Below, in pieces: positions 19,619-27,408 of a DNA stretch of 43,714 nucleotides. Below the pieces are notes generated by a model. That model made no database searches. It worked only from the letters and a program-made list of their open reading frames with translations, and was not told where the DNA came from. The stretch spans positions 1 to 43,714 of the forward strand of contig JAKFVN010000009.1 in assembly GCA_021732145.1 (NCBI GenBank). Reading direction: 5' to 3'. Within the stretch, counting starts at the first letter, position 1, and the number at the start of each line of letters is the position of its first letter. Position numbers and translations under genes: made by a program. The DNA comes from Alphaproteobacteria bacterium (GTDB lineage: Bacteria; Pseudomonadota; Alphaproteobacteria; UBA9219; RGZA01).

Positions 19619-20796
19619 CGGTCAATCTCCCCGAACACAATATCCATGCTGCCGACAATGGCGACAGCATCGGCCAGCATGTGGCCTTTGCACATGAAAT
19701 CGGTTCCTTGCAAATGCGGGAAGCCCGGCGCGCGAATTTTGCAGCGATAGGGTTTGTTTGATCCATCAGAAACCAAATACACCGCGAATTCACCTTTTGG
19801 TGCTTCCACCGCTGTGTAAGTTTCGCCCGCAGGCACGTGATACCCTTCGGTATAAAGTTTGAAGTGATGGATAAGCGCTTCCATCGAAGATTTCATTTCA
19901 GCGCGCGGCGGCGGCGCAATCTTGCGGTCATCCACCTTAATCGGGCCTTGCGGCATTTGTTTCAAGCATTGGCGGATGATGCTGTTGGATTGGCGCATTT
20001 CTTCCATGCGCACCAGATAACGCGCATAGCAATCACCCGTTAGTCCAACCGGAATATCGAATTCCATTTTATTGTATACATCATAGGGCTGTGATTTGCG
20101 CAAATCCCATGCAACGTTGGATGCGCGCAGCATTGGCCCCGTGAAGCCCCAGGCCAGCGCCTGTTCTTTTGAAACAATGCCGATATCAACTGTGCGTTGC
20201 TTGAAAATTGGGTTTTCGTTCAGCAGGTTTTCAATATCCTGCATGAAGCGCGGGAATTTTTCGGTGTATTCCCAAATATCTTCGGCCAACCCCTTTGGCA
20301 AATCCTGATGCACGCCGCCCGGACGGAAATAATTGGAGTGCATGCGCGCGCCCGAAACGCGTTCATAAAACTCCATGAGCTTTTCGCGTTCTTCAAACGC
20401 CCACAACGAAGGCGTAATCGCGCCAACGTCAATCGCAAAGGTCGTGATGTTGAGCAGGTGATTTAGAATGCGGGTAATTTCGGAGAACATCACGCGGATA
20501 TATTGCGCACGGATGGGCGGCGTGATTTTCAAAAGCTTTTCAACCGCCAGTGCAAACGCATGCTCCTGGTTCATGGGGCTTACGTAATCAAGGCGGTCGA
20601 AATACGGAATGGCCTGTAAATACGTCTTATGTTCAATCAGCTTTTCAGTGCCACGGTGCAGCAAGCCAATATGCGGATCAGCGCGTTCCACAATTTCGCC
20701 ATCCATTTCCAAAATCAAACGCAATACGCCGTGCGCCGCCGGATGCTGCGGCCCGAAGTTGATGGTGAAGGGTTTAATCTGTACTTCCTGACTCAT
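19615..20796 (-). CDS. nuoD: NADH-quinone oxidoreductase subunit D
   Basis: NuoD, related to the large subunit of NiFe hydrogenases, forms the quinone pocket together with NuoB. The 393 residues begin with the family motif [14 protein letters not shown], which holds the quinone-pocket His, followed by [14 protein letters not shown] and the catalytic-site segment [17 protein letters not shown]. The hydrogenase metal cysteines are absent, as expected. The C-terminus DIVFGEIDR is canonical. NuoC and NuoD are separate genes here, unlike the fused enterobacterial nuoCD. It starts one base after nuoC ends. Confidence 0.98.
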   Translation of the reverse strand: MSQEVQIKPFTINFGPQHPAAHGVLRLILEMDGEIVERADPHIGLLHRGTEKLIEHKTYLQAIPYFDRLDYVSPMNQEHAFALAVEKLLKITPPIRAQYIRVMFSEITRILNHLLNITTFAIDVGAITPSLWAFEEREKLMEFYERVSGARMHSNYFRPGGVHQDLPKGLAEDIWEYTEKFPRFMQDIENLLNENPIFKQRTVDIGIVSKEQALAWGFTGPMLRASNVAWDLRKSQPYDVYNKMEFDIPVGLTGDCYARYLVRMEEMRQSNSIIRQCLKQMPQGPIKVDDRKIAPPPRAEMKSSMEALIHHFKLYTEGYHVPAGETYTAVEAPKGEFAVYLVSDGSNKPYRCKIRAPGFPHLQGTDFMCKGHMLADAVAIVGSMDIVFGEIDR

Positions 20797-20797
20797 C

Positions 20798-21424
20798 TCA
20801 CGCCTTCTTCATCAGCTTAACGGGGTTTGCTGCTTTTTCATCGCCGGGAAGCTGCACATTGGTCATGCCTTCCCACGGGCTAAGCGCATCGAAATTACGG
20901 AAATCCTGGGTGAGTTTTACAGGTTCATAAATCACGCGCTTTTGCGCATCGTCATAACGAACTTCCACATAACCGGTCAGCGGGAAATCCTTGCGCAGCG
21001 GGTGACCTTCAAACCCGTAATCGGTCATGATGCGGCGCAAATCCGGATGGCTGGAAAACAGCACGCCGTATAAATCATAGACTTCACGTTCAAACCAATT
21101 GGCGGCGGGATAAACCGACACAACCGATGGCACGGGTTGTTGTTCATCGGTTGACAGTTTCACGCGCAGGCGCAGGTTACGGGTAAGGCTGATGAGGTTA
21201 TAGACCACTTCAAAACGTTCTGGGCGTTCGGGGTAATCGACCGCCGTTACGTCCATGATGCTTTCAAAGCCAAGCTTATCGCGCAATGAAACAAGCACCG
21301 ACACAACCGCATCGCGCGGCACGGTGACAATCAATTCACCATAGATAAATTCCGATGACTTCTGCCGGTCACCCAATAATTCGGTGATTTGTGTTTGCAA
21401 GGCAGCAAGCTTTTCTAACGTCAT
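20798..21424 (-). CDS. nuoC: NADH-quinone oxidoreductase subunit C
   Basis: NuoC is the 30-kDa-type peripheral subunit that holds the connecting module together. The family signature [19 protein letters not shown] and the following [16 protein letters not shown] are both visible in the 208-residue protein. Residues beyond the signature make the usual contact region with NuoD. The start overlaps nuoB by four bases (ATGA), so the subunits are probably made in step. Confidence 0.97.
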   Translation of the reverse strand: MTLEKLAALQTQITELLGDRQKSSEFIYGELIVTVPRDAVVSVLVSLRDKLGFESIMDVTAVDYPERPERFEVVYNLISLTRNLRLRVKLSTDEQQPVPSVVSVYPAANWFEREVYDLYGVLFSSHPDLRRIMTDYGFEGHPLRKDFPLTGYVEVRYDDAQKRVIYEPVKLTQDFRNFDALSPWEGMTNVQLPGDEKAANPVKLMKKA

Positions 21425-21963
21425 GACGCCCTGCTGATAACGCGGTTACCCTGACGTATCTTTCTGTGCAATTGCATGATGCCGTAAAGCAGCGCCTCTG
21501 CGGTTGGCGGGCAACCGGGCACAAAAATATCAACCGGAACAATGCGGTCACAACCGCGCACCACCGAATATGAATAATGGTAATAACCGCCGCCATTCGC
21601 GCAGCTGCCCATGGAAATAACCCAGCGTGGCTCCGCCATTTGGTCGTAAACCTTGCGCAAAGCTGGCGCCATTTTATTGGTGAGGGTTCCTGCAACAATC
21701 ATCACGTCTGATTGGCGCGGCGATGGACGCGGCATCATGCCAAACCGGTCTAAATCATAGCGGGACATATAGGCGTGGATCATTTCAACGCCGCAGCAGG
21801 CCAAACCAAAGGTCATCGGCCACATGGAGCCCGTGCGTGCCCAATTCAGCAAATCATCCAGCTTGGTCAGCAGAAAACCTTTTTCCTGCACCACATTATT
21901 AATGCCCGCCGTGAGTTCCTGCGGGGTTTTCATAATGGGGGTATTTGTAATAATGGTGCTCAT
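21421..21963 (-). CDS. nuoB: NADH-quinone oxidoreductase subunit B (cluster N2)
   Basis: NuoB holds the terminal [4Fe-4S] cluster N2, which reduces quinone. From the chosen start the ligands are the adjacent pair Cys56–Cys57 (GLACCGVEM), Cys121 ([16 protein letters not shown]) and Cys151 (VPGCPPTAE). I chose the ATG at 21961–21963 (180 residues): it overlaps the nuoA stop as ATGA and has GGAG seven to eight bases upstream. The in-frame ATG at 21990 would add nine residues within nuoA. The product is soluble and sits at the interface with the membrane arm. Confidence 0.97.
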   Translation of the reverse strand: MSTIITNTPIMKTPQELTAGINNVVQEKGFLLTKLDDLLNWARTGSMWPMTFGLACCGVEMIHAYMSRYDLDRFGMMPRPSPRQSDVMIVAGTLTNKMAPALRKVYDQMAEPRWVISMGSCANGGGYYHYSYSVVRGCDRIVPVDIFVPGCPPTAEALLYGIMQLHRKIRQGNRVISRAS

Positions 21964-22328
21964 TCCCACTCCAGCGCACCTTTGCGCCATTCATAAATAA
22001 AGCCAATTGTTAACACGCCCAAGAACACCATCATCGACCAGAAGCCAAACATGCCGATGGCCCCCAGCGATACCGCCCAAGGGAATAGAAACGCAATTTC
22101 CAAATCGAAAATAATGAACAGGATGGATACGAGATAAAAGCGCACATCGAATTTGTGGCGCGCATCGCTGAACGGGTCAAAACCGCATTCATAGGGCGAA
22201 AGCTTTTCGGCATCCGGTTTTTGCTTTGCGAGCAAGAACGAGAGGCCAATCATCACCCCTGACATGCCAATGGCCAATAACAGGAAAACAAAGACGGGAA
22301 AGTAGGTTTGAATAAGTTCAGAAGACAT
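21960..22328 (-). CDS. nuoA: NADH-quinone oxidoreductase subunit A
   Basis: NuoA is the first gene of the complex I operon: a 122-residue, three-helix membrane subunit. Its family motif [23 protein letters not shown], quoted here only in part as YECGFDPF, is intact in the loop after helix one and is followed by [17 protein letters not shown] with the conserved acidic residues. No good Shine-Dalgarno precedes the ATG at 22326–22328 (the upstream bases are TTTCGCCTC), although this start gives the normal length. The 180-base region back to tRNA-Asp must hold the operon's promoter, but no convincing −35/−10 pair stands out. Confidence 0.96.
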   Translation of the reverse strand: MSSELIQTYFPVFVFLLLAIGMSGVMIGLSFLLAKQKPDAEKLSPYECGFDPFSDARHKFDVRFYLVSILFIIFDLEIAFLFPWAVSLGAIGMFGFWSMMVFLGVLTIGFIYEWRKGALEWE

Positions 22329-22361
22329 GAGGCGAAACTACAGATTTTACCGCTCAGATTA

Positions 22362-22373
22362 CAGAATTTTCTG
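22362..22373. promoter_or_regulatory. 12-base palindrome upstream of nuoA
   Basis: CAGAATTTTCTG is a perfect palindrome 34 bases before the nuoA start, inside the leader of the complex I operon. It could be a regulator's binding site or a chance AT-rich palindrome; nothing else in the sequence decides this. Confidence 0.25.
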
Positions 22374-22477
22374 AAAGGTTCTTCCGAGTCTGATTTGTTT
22401 AGAATGAGTTGCAACTACTCTGTCACGTGAGTACTAGCGTAATGATTAGGTTAGCTTAAGAACGACGACCGTTGTTC

Positions 22478-22495
22478 CGTGGGCTTATGCCCACG
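22478..22495. terminator. Hairpin between tRNA-Asp and nuoA
   Basis: A perfect seven-base stem (CGTGGGC with GCCCACG) encloses the loop TTAT. On the plus strand it is followed by CTTTT but no plus-strand gene precedes it. On the minus strand it lies 13 bases after the end of tRNA-Asp, without a T run. It may trim or end the tRNA-Asp transcript before nuoA; if it does not, tRNA-Asp and nuo could be read together. Confidence 0.35.
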
Positions 22496-22508
22496 CTTTT
22501 AAACAAAA

Positions 22509-22585
22509 TGGCGCGAGTGACCGGACTTGAACCGGCGACCTCCTGCGTGACAGGCAGGCGCTCTAACCAGCTGAGCTACACCCGC
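22509..22585 (-). tRNA. tRNA-Asp (GUC)
   Basis: A 77-base cloverleaf. The acceptor stem GCGGGTG pairs with CACTCGC (one G·U), followed by discriminator G and an encoded CCA. The anticodon arm CCTGC–CTGTCAC–GCAGG puts GTC at positions 34–36, hence Asp. The T arm contains GGTTCAAGTCC. It is divergent from tRNA-Val and has a good promoter at 22608–22636. Confidence 0.97.
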
Positions 22586-22607
22586 TTTAGTATTAAAAGC
22601 GAGGCGT

Positions 22608-22636
22608 TTTTTAGGCGGTTGGCAGGGCAATGTCAA
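22608..22636 (-). promoter_or_regulatory. Promoter for tRNA-Asp
   Basis: On the minus strand a consensus −35 TTGACA (22631–22636) is followed by exactly 17 bases and a −10 TAAAAA (22608–22613, four of six). The expected start is near 22601, about 16 bases before the mature tRNA-Asp 5' end, as usual for a stable RNA. Confidence 0.6.
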
Positions 22637-22760
22637 ATCAATTAGTGGGCTGATTTGCTTAATGTTTTTAGGGGTTGTTTTAGCTGTTGTTTTTTCCAAA
22701 ACACGGGGTTATTGTGCCGCCTTCTTATCCATTGGCTTAACACCAATAGCTTAATGATGA

Positions 22761-22835
22761 GGGCGATTAGCTCAGCGGTAGAGCATCTCGTTTACACCGA
22801 GAGGGTCGGCAGTTCGAAACTGTCATCGCCTACCA
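22761..22835 (+). tRNA. tRNA-Val (UAC)
   Basis: A 75-base cloverleaf with an encoded CCA. The anticodon arm TCTCG–TTTACAC–CGAGA gives anticodon TAC, hence Val. The acceptor stem GGGCGAT pairs with ATCGCCT, so position 1·72 is G·U instead of the usual G–C. The last 26 bases recur, with one more flanking base, at 22946–22972, and the 3' end forms the left arm of a long hairpin that continues to 22869. Confidence 0.97.
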
Positions 22836-22836
22836 T
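22810..22836 (+). repeat. Direct repeat, copy 1 (inside tRNA-Val 3' end)
   Basis: The 27 bases from CAGTTCGAAACTG through CCAT are identical to 22946–22972, 136 bases downstream. This copy lies in the intact tRNA-Val and includes the T arm, the 3' acceptor strand and CCA. Confidence 0.9.
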
Positions 22837-22869
22837 TGCTGAGTGTCCGCAGGACATTCAGCAATGGTA
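22831..22869 (+). repeat. Long hairpin including the tRNA-Val 3' end
   Basis: An 18-base stem with one G·U pair and a three-base loop (GCA, 22849–22851) runs from TACCATTGC… to …GCAATGGTA. The left arm includes the last five bases of tRNA-Val (TACCA). Four Ts occur at 22877–22880, seven bases after the stem, too far for a typical terminator. It could nevertheless end the tRNA-Val transcript or influence 3' processing. Confidence 0.8.
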
Positions 22870-22909
22870 ATTGGTAGTTTTCAAGCTGCCGTGAATCCTC
22901 TCGGATTAT

Positions 22910-22933
22910 AAAAAAAGTGCGCCGAAGGCGCAC
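22910..22933 (-). terminator. Strong minus-strand intrinsic terminator with no obvious gene
   Basis: On the minus strand the stem GTGCGCC / GGCGCAC (22917–22923 with 22927–22933) with loop TTC is followed by seven Ts (22910–22916), a textbook intrinsic terminator. No minus-strand gene lies between here and hupB, and hupB already has a terminator at 23691–23719, so either readthrough from hupB, an unseen short RNA, or a displaced element explains it. Confidence 0.65.
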
Positions 22934-22945
22934 GGGAGGGCCTTA

Positions 22946-22972
22946 CAGTTCGAAACTGTCATCGCCTACCAT
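22946..22972 (+). repeat. Partial tRNA-Val 3' copy (direct repeat, copy 2)
   Basis: These 27 bases repeat the tRNA-Val 3' end exactly, from the T arm to CCAT. Upstream of base 22946 the match breaks down apart from a short GAGGG resembling the variable region, so only the 3' third of a tRNA survives. It is either the leftover of a tandem tRNA-Val or a duplication made by integration at the tRNA end. Confidence 0.85.
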
Positions 22973-23113
22973 CCTCCCCCAAAATGACTGCGATTGGATG
23001 GCTTTTTTCCACTTAAAAAACGCTTTCTTTATTCTCCTACCCCTGCTTCCTGATTTAATTTTTATGCGCCCTGCCCTTCGATGGATACATACCTATCCGC
23101 GAAAGGAGCAGAT

Positions 23114-23668
23114 ATGTTTTTCTTTGCACCATTGTTTTTCCCAGTTGGAACATCTGAGCCAACTTATTATGAACCCAGATCCAGATATGCTGAGCCAACC
23201 TATGTGGCGGAGACATATACTGCGCCGCCAGCGCCCACTTATATGACGCAAACCACTTATGCCACTCAGAGTGCTCCGGGCTATTATTACACTGTCCCTG
23301 TAACTTACTATTATCCGCCTACTAGCTATGTTGTTCAGCCACAAAGCTGGCCCGTGACAAGCACGGTCTATAGCAGCACCGAAACCAGAAACGAATGGGT
23401 ATCAACCCATAACCGCCACTGGAGAGAAAAAGACGGAACGCGGATGAAGGAAAATGTGTTGACGACCGACAGCCGGGATTTTGATGGCAACTACACCAAA
23501 ACCACCCAAAAGACGACGACTGCAACCGCTAAAGACGGCACGCTAACCACAACAGTTGAAACCACCGATACCCGCACCAATCCCGATGGCAAAAGCACCA
23601 CGCGTTATCTGAAAAAAGTGAATGACGCGGTGGTTGAAGATAAAACCATGCTGCAATCGGATTCTTAA
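23114..23668 (+). CDS. Tyr/Pro/Thr-rich protein of unknown function
   Basis: I chose the ATG at 23114–23116 (184 residues) because AGGAG lies seven bases upstream; the in-frame ATG at 23081 lacks such a site. The protein has three parts. A short hydrophobic start (MFFFAPLFFPVG) may be a weak membrane anchor. Residues ~14–90 are low complexity, with many Tyr, Pro and Thr and repeats such as PTY and YYYP. A charged C-terminal half (~95–184) is rich in Thr with TxTTT… stretches and a repeated D-G-x-x-T pattern (KDGTRM, FDGNYT, KDGTLT, PDGKST). That last pattern looks like a short strand repeat. I do not recognise a family. A bidirectional terminator follows at 23691. Confidence 0.75.
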   Translation: MFFFAPLFFPVGTSEPTYYEPRSRYAEPTYVAETYTAPPAPTYMTQTTYATQSAPGYYYTVPVTYYYPPTSYVVQPQSWPVTSTVYSSTETRNEWVSTHNRHWREKDGTRMKENVLTTDSRDFDGNYTKTTQKTTTATAKDGTLTTTVETTDTRTNPDGKSTTRYLKKVNDAVVEDKTMLQSDS

Positions 23669-23690
23669 AAGCCCCAGCGTTCCAGACATA

Positions 23691-23719
23691 AAAAAGGCCG
23701 CTATTTCTGCGGCCTTTTT
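23691..23719. terminator. Bidirectional terminator between the Tyr-rich gene and hupB
   Basis: An 11-base stem (AAAAAGGCCGC with GCGGCCTTTTT, loop TATTTCT) has A and T runs on both sides. It can stop the plus-strand gene ending at 23668 and, on the other strand, the hupB transcript ending at 23740. Confidence 0.85.
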
Positions 23720-23739
23720 GTTATTTGCTTAAGCGAAAA

Positions 23740-24030
23740 TTACTTCTTCGCTTCAATTCCGTTTACTTCATCCTTCAATGCCTTGCCTGCTTTGAAACGT
23801 GGCAGCTTGCTGGCCTTGATTTTGATGGTTTCGCCCGTGCGCGGGTTGCGGCCTTCCGATGCGCCGCGCGCGCGCACTTCAAACGTACCAAAGCCAACCA
23901 AGCGAACTTCGCCGCCGGTTTTCAATTGGTTTGAAACCGTATTGATGAACGCATCTACCGCGCGTTCTGCATCGGCCTTTGAAAGGCTGGAGGCATCGGC
24001 AACGGCTGCTACAAATTCACTCTTATTCAT
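23740..24030 (-). CDS. hupB: DNA-binding protein HU
   Basis: HU is a small, basic, dimeric nucleoid protein that bends DNA. The 96 residues follow the family closely: the start MNKSEFVAAVADASSLSKADA, the core VRLVGFGTFEVRARGASEGRNPRTGE with the beta-arm and the intercalating Pro region RNP, and a C-terminal helix ending in KK. The order lon–hupB is the conserved arrangement in proteobacteria. A gap of 231 bases to lon and a possible own promoter at 24094–24121 suggest independent transcription. The ATG is preceded by AAGGAT. Confidence 0.97.
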   Translation of the reverse strand: MNKSEFVAAVADASSLSKADAERAVDAFINTVSNQLKTGGEVRLVGFGTFEVRARGASEGRNPRTGETIKIKASKLPRFKAGKALKDEVNGIEAKK

Positions 24031-24093
24031 TCGTAATATCCTTTTTCTTTAAAACAGCTTGGGTCTGTTAGCGTTATGATTTGTGGGTGAGAC

Positions 24094-24121
24094 TTTATGG
24101 TCTGTTTGACCATTGGTTCAA
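24094..24121 (-). promoter_or_regulatory. Possible hupB promoter with a palindrome in the spacer
   Basis: Reading the minus strand, TTGAAC (24116–24121) and CATAAA (24094–24099) are spaced by 16 bases. A 17-base inverted repeat, ATGGTC–AAACA–GACCAT on the minus strand (24097–24113), fills the spacer and could be an operator. The half-site GGTCTGTT also occurs at 24062–24069, 37 bases away. The −10 match is weak. Confidence 0.35.
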
Positions 24122-24161
24122 GGGATTCGGTTTTGGTTTGCGAACGAATGTTTACCACACG

Positions 24162-24182
24162 CTGCATTAGAGAAAAATGCAG
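24162..24182. repeat. Short hairpin in the lon–hupB gap
   Basis: A seven-base perfect stem (CTGCATT with AATGCAG) and a seven-base loop lie about 80 bases after the lon stop. There is no T run, so it is not a clear intrinsic terminator; it may protect the lon mRNA 3' end. Confidence 0.3.
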
Positions 24183-24261
24183 CCATACCCGCGCATAACG
24201 CAAGGGCTGGCCTTTCATTTTTATGCGTTTTTAATGGCGACATGCTTAATGACACGCGCCC

Positions 24262-26676
24262 TTAATGACGCATGATCTCGTCATCCTCGCTGCCCGCAAC
24301 CGGAGTGGCTTTGATGGCTTGCTCTTCCTCTTTCCATTCGATGGGTACAAGCGCCGATGCTAATGCGTGGTGCAGAACTTCATCCGCCGTTGTGACAGGG
24401 ATGATGGTCATGCCCTTCTTCACATTGTCTGGAATTTCCGGCAAGTCCTTCTCGTTTTCCTTTGGAATAAGAACGGTCTTGATACCCGTGCGCAATGCCG
24501 CCAGCAGCTTTTCTTTCAAACCGCCGATGGGGAGCACGCGGCCACGCAGGGTGATTTCACCCGTCATCGCCACATCCTTACGCACAGGAATACCCGTGAG
24601 AACGGACACAATGGAGGTCACCATGCCAACACCGGCTGATGGGCCGTCTTTTGGCGTTGCGCCTTCGGGAACGTGAACGTGGATATCCTTGCTTTGGAAT
24701 ACAGTTGGCTTGATACCGAACGATAACGCGCGGGATTTTACAAAGCTTTCAGCAGCTTGGACGGATTCCTTCATCACATCTCCGAGCTTACCTGTGGTTT
24801 GCACCCTGCCCTTACCCGGCAATAACAATGCTTCGATCATCAGCATTTCGCCGCCTACTTCCGTCCAGGCCAGGCCGTTGGTTACGCCAACCAAATCGTC
24901 CTTTTCGTTTTCGCCGTAAATGAAACGCTTCACGCCGGCATATTTTTCCAAATTGCGGCGGCTGATGTGAACCTTATCAAGGCTCTTCATCAGAATGTCT
25001 TTCACAGCCTTGCGGCACAGATTGGCAAGTTCGCGTTCAAGGTTACGCACGCCAGCTTCCCGCGTGTAGTTGCGGATAAGGTCGCGGAGCGCATCTTCGG
25101 AAATCGCAAATTCGGTTTTCTTCAACCCGTTTGCTTTAATCTGACGGTCAATCAAATGCTGCTGCGAAATGGTAACTTTTTCATCTTCGGTGTAACCGGA
25201 TAAACGGATTACTTCGAGACGGTCTAACAGCGGCTGCGGCATACGCATGCTATTCGCGGTGCACACAAACATAACGTCTGACAAGTCATAATCAACTTCC
25301 AGATAATGGTCGTTGAAGTTGGAGTTTTGTTCAGGGTCTAACACTTCCAGCAATGCGGAGGATGGATCGCCGCGCCAATCGGAACCCAGCTTGTCGATTT
25401 CATCGAGCAAGAAAAGCGGATTGGATGATTTGGCTTTCTTCATCGCCTGAATAATCTTGCCGGGCATCGAACCGATATAGGTGCGGCGGTGACCCCGGAT
25501 TTCAGCTTCATCACGCACGCCGCCAAGCGAAATGCGCACGAAGTTACGGCCGGTGGCCTTCGCGATGGATTTACCCAATGATGTCTTGCCAACACCCGGG
25601 GGGCCAACAAGGCACAAAATCGGGCCTTTGAGTTTGGATGAACGCTGCTGAACAGCCAAGTATTCCAGAATACGTTCCTTCACCTTTTCAAGTGAATGAT
25701 GGTCTTCGTTCAATACTTTTTCAGCGAGCTTGATGTCTTTCTTGACCTTGGTGCGCTTGCTCCAAGGAATGTTGGTAATCCAATCCAGGTAATTGCGCAC
25801 AACGGTTGCTTCCGCCGACATGGGCGACATGGTGCGCAGTTTCTTTACTTCGCCCAGCGCTTTTTCTTCTGCGTCTTTCGACATCTTCAGCGCTTTGATT
25901 TTTTCTTCAAGCTCGGTTGCTTCGTCCTTGCCGTCTTCGCCTTCGCCGAGTTCTTTTTGAATAGCCTTCATCTGCTCGTTCAAATAATACTCGCGCTGCG
26001 TCTTTTCCATTTGGCGTTTCACGCGGGTGCGAATGCGCTTTTCAACCTGAAGAACGCCAATCTCGCCTTCCATATAGCCAAAGATTTTTTCAAGGCGGTC
26101 GTTTACTGAATCCAATTCCAGCAAGGCCTGTTTTTCAGGGATTTTCAGCGCCAAATGCGATGCAATAGTGTCAGCCAACTTGCTGCTGTCATCAATCTGG
26201 CCAACGGAAACCAAAACTTCCGGCGGAATTTTTTTATTCAGCTTGATGTATTGTTCAAACTGGGTCACCACCGCGCGCATCAACGCTTCAATCTCGGTTT
26301 TGTCGGATGGCTTTTCATTCATCGGGCGCGCGAAGGCCTGGAAGAAATCCACGCGTTCAACATATTTGGTTACGTTGGCGCGGAAGTTACCTTCTACCAA
26401 TACCTTCACGGTACCATCGGGGAGTTTCAGCAATTGCAGTACGGTGCCCACCGTGCCCATGGTGTATAAATCTTCAACGCCGGGTTCGTCTTGCGATGCG
26501 TTCTTTTGGGTCAGCAGCAAAATCTGCTTGTCATCCTGCATCACGTCTTCAAGTGCGCGCACGGATTTTTCACGGCCAACAAACAACGGCACAATCATGT
26601 GCGGAAACACAACGATATCACGCAATGGGAGCACCGGATAAAGTTGGTCTGGCGCGTTACGTGGAGGAACCTGCAT
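24262..26676 (-). CDS. lon: ATP-dependent protease Lon
   Basis: Lon unfolds and degrades damaged and regulatory proteins in the cytoplasm. The 804 residues comprise the N-terminal substrate-binding domain, the AAA+ ATPase with Walker A GPPGVGKT, Walker [11 protein letters not shown], and the C-terminal protease domain with catalytic dyad Ser680 (in [11 protein letters not shown]) and Lys723 (in [10 protein letters not shown]). I chose the ATG at 26674–26676 ([20 protein letters not shown]), with GAAAGG ten bases upstream, over the in-frame TTG at 26694. A short acidic C-terminal tail ([10 protein letters not shown]) follows. A heat-shock-type promoter candidate lies about 120 bases upstream. 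Confidence 0.97.
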   Translation of the reverse strand: MQVPPRNAPDQLYPVLPLRDIVVFPHMIVPLFVGREKSVRALEDVMQDDKQILLLTQKNASQDEPGVEDLYTMGTVGTVLQLLKLPDGTVKVLVEGNFRANVTKYVERVDFFQAFARPMNEKPSDKTEIEALMRAVVTQFEQYIKLNKKIPPEVLVSVGQIDDSSKLADTIASHLALKIPEKQALLELDSVNDRLEKIFGYMEGEIGVLQVEKRIRTRVKRQMEKTQREYYLNEQMKAIQKELGEGEDGKDEATELEEKIKALKMSKDAEEKALGEVKKLRTMSPMSAEATVVRNYLDWITNIPWSKRTKVKKDIKLAEKVLNEDHHSLEKVKERILEYLAVQQRSSKLKGPILCLVGPPGVGKTSLGKSIAKATGRNFVRISLGGVRDEAEIRGHRRTYIGSMPGKIIQAMKKAKSSNPLFLLDEIDKLGSDWRGDPSSALLEVLDPEQNSNFNDHYLEVDYDLSDVMFVCTANSMRMPQPLLDRLEVIRLSGYTEDEKVTISQQHLIDRQIKANGLKKTEFAISEDALRDLIRNYTREAGVRNLERELANLCRKAVKDILMKSLDKVHISRRNLEKYAGVKRFIYGENEKDDLVGVTNGLAWTEVGGEMLMIEALLLPGKGRVQTTGKLGDVMKESVQAAESFVKSRALSFGIKPTVFQSKDIHVHVPEGATPKDGPSAGVGMVTSIVSVLTGIPVRKDVAMTGEITLRGRVLPIGGLKEKLLAALRTGIKTVLIPKENEKDLPEIPDNVKKGMTIIPVTTADEVLHHALASALVPIEWKEEEQAIKATPVAGSEDDEIMRH

Positions 26677-26734
26677 GGAAACAAAACCTTTCAAAATTGA
26701 CAGGGCTGCCCGACTGTAGACTTAGCCCTTTAGT

Positions 26735-26755
26735 AGGATCCGGAAGCGGCATCCT
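26735..26755 (-). promoter_or_regulatory. Hairpin in the lon 5' leader
   Basis: On the minus strand AGGAT, an unpaired G, CCG, the loop CTTC, and CGGATCCT form an eight-pair stem with one bulge. It lies between the candidate promoter and the start codon. A second possible stem (AGGGCT with AGCCCT) lies closer to the start. No direct occlusion of the ribosome site GAAAGG is seen, so a thermometer role is speculative. Confidence 0.35.
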
Positions 26756-26796
26756 GTAAGCTTTAGAATGCCCATAAAATCCAGAATCCTTTCTTA

Positions 26797-26827
26797 ATTA
26801 TATGGTTACGCAGGCTATCAGCTTCAA
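26797..26827 (-). promoter_or_regulatory. Candidate heat-shock-type promoter for lon
   Basis: On the minus strand ATTGAAG is followed by 14 bases and AACCATAT, close to the sigma-32 pattern (CTTGAAA, 13–15 bases, CCCCATNT). The same site contains a perfect TATAAT (26797–26802), 19 bases from TTGAAG (26822–26827), so a housekeeping promoter is the alternative. Either would give a leader of about 115 bases. Confidence 0.45.
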
Positions 26828-26950
26828 TCCCCCCCACTCAACCCCGTTCGGCAAGGAAAAACAGGTGATTTGCCGCATATTCGGGCAAAGTGGCGCTTTG
26901 GCAACGACCTGTTAAGCCCGCCTTAATCAAATAGCTGGGGATAGAAAAGA

Positions 26951-27325
26951 CTAATTCTGCGTCAGATGTGCAGTGAGTGATCTGGCAACATCGCGCTTGC
27001 CTTTCAAGCCCTCGCGCTGACCCAATTGCACATTGTCAGTTGAATGCGGGGCGATGTTGAAATAATCCTCTATGCCATCAACGGTGAATTCAAGTTGTGG
27101 TGCAACGTGACGCAATTCAATGCGCGCGACTTGCGCAACATTCACATCCGATGCCACAAGACCAGCAATCGCAGTTTCGAATGCGTTAGAGCGCAGGCAT
27201 GTCGCAACCGTCTTACCATTTTCGGAAATGTGCATGCCGCCATCGGAAACGCGTTTCACAACCAGCGTGCGGGCAGCGGTAATTTGTTCAATCATTGCGG
27301 CAGGATTAGAGCCTGAATTTGCCAT
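26951..27325 (-). CDS. Small soluble protein of unknown function
   Basis: A 124-residue protein between lon and clpX, not part of the usual tig–clpP–clpX–lon block. It has no signal peptide and no membrane helix. Residues ~10–65 read as alternating strands and helices (ARTLVVKRVSDGGMHISENGKT, of which only the first part is quoted, and NAFETAIAGLVASDVNVAQ). The rest contains VEFTV-like LEFTVDGIEDYF and a basic Gln- and Lys-containing tail. I do not recognise the family. The ATG at 27323–27325 follows GGGG at a good distance, which supports translation. It is flanked by gaps of ~80 and ~270 bases and so is probably transcribed separately. Confidence 0.7.
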   Translation of the reverse strand: MANSGSNPAAMIEQITAARTLVVKRVSDGGMHISENGKTVATCLRSNAFETAIAGLVASDVNVAQVARIELRHVAPQLEFTVDGIEDYFNIAPHSTDNVQLGQREGLKGKRDVARSLTAHLTQN

Positions 27326-27408
27326 AGGAATATCCCCTTTTAAAAATAACTAAAAAAGGGAGATTAGGCAGATTGGTTCGGTTTGGAAAGCGGAAAAAAC
27401 CTTAAGGC

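Noticed and set aside
22499-22870. Open frames running through the two tRNA genes (minus 22499–22699, plus 22655–22870)
   Set aside because: They are made of tRNA sequence and have no family resemblance; both are accidental.
26677-26694. TTG start for lon at 26694
   Set aside because: The ATG at 26676 has GAAAGG upstream and gives the usual N-terminus close to [12 protein letters not shown]; the TTG has no ribosome site.
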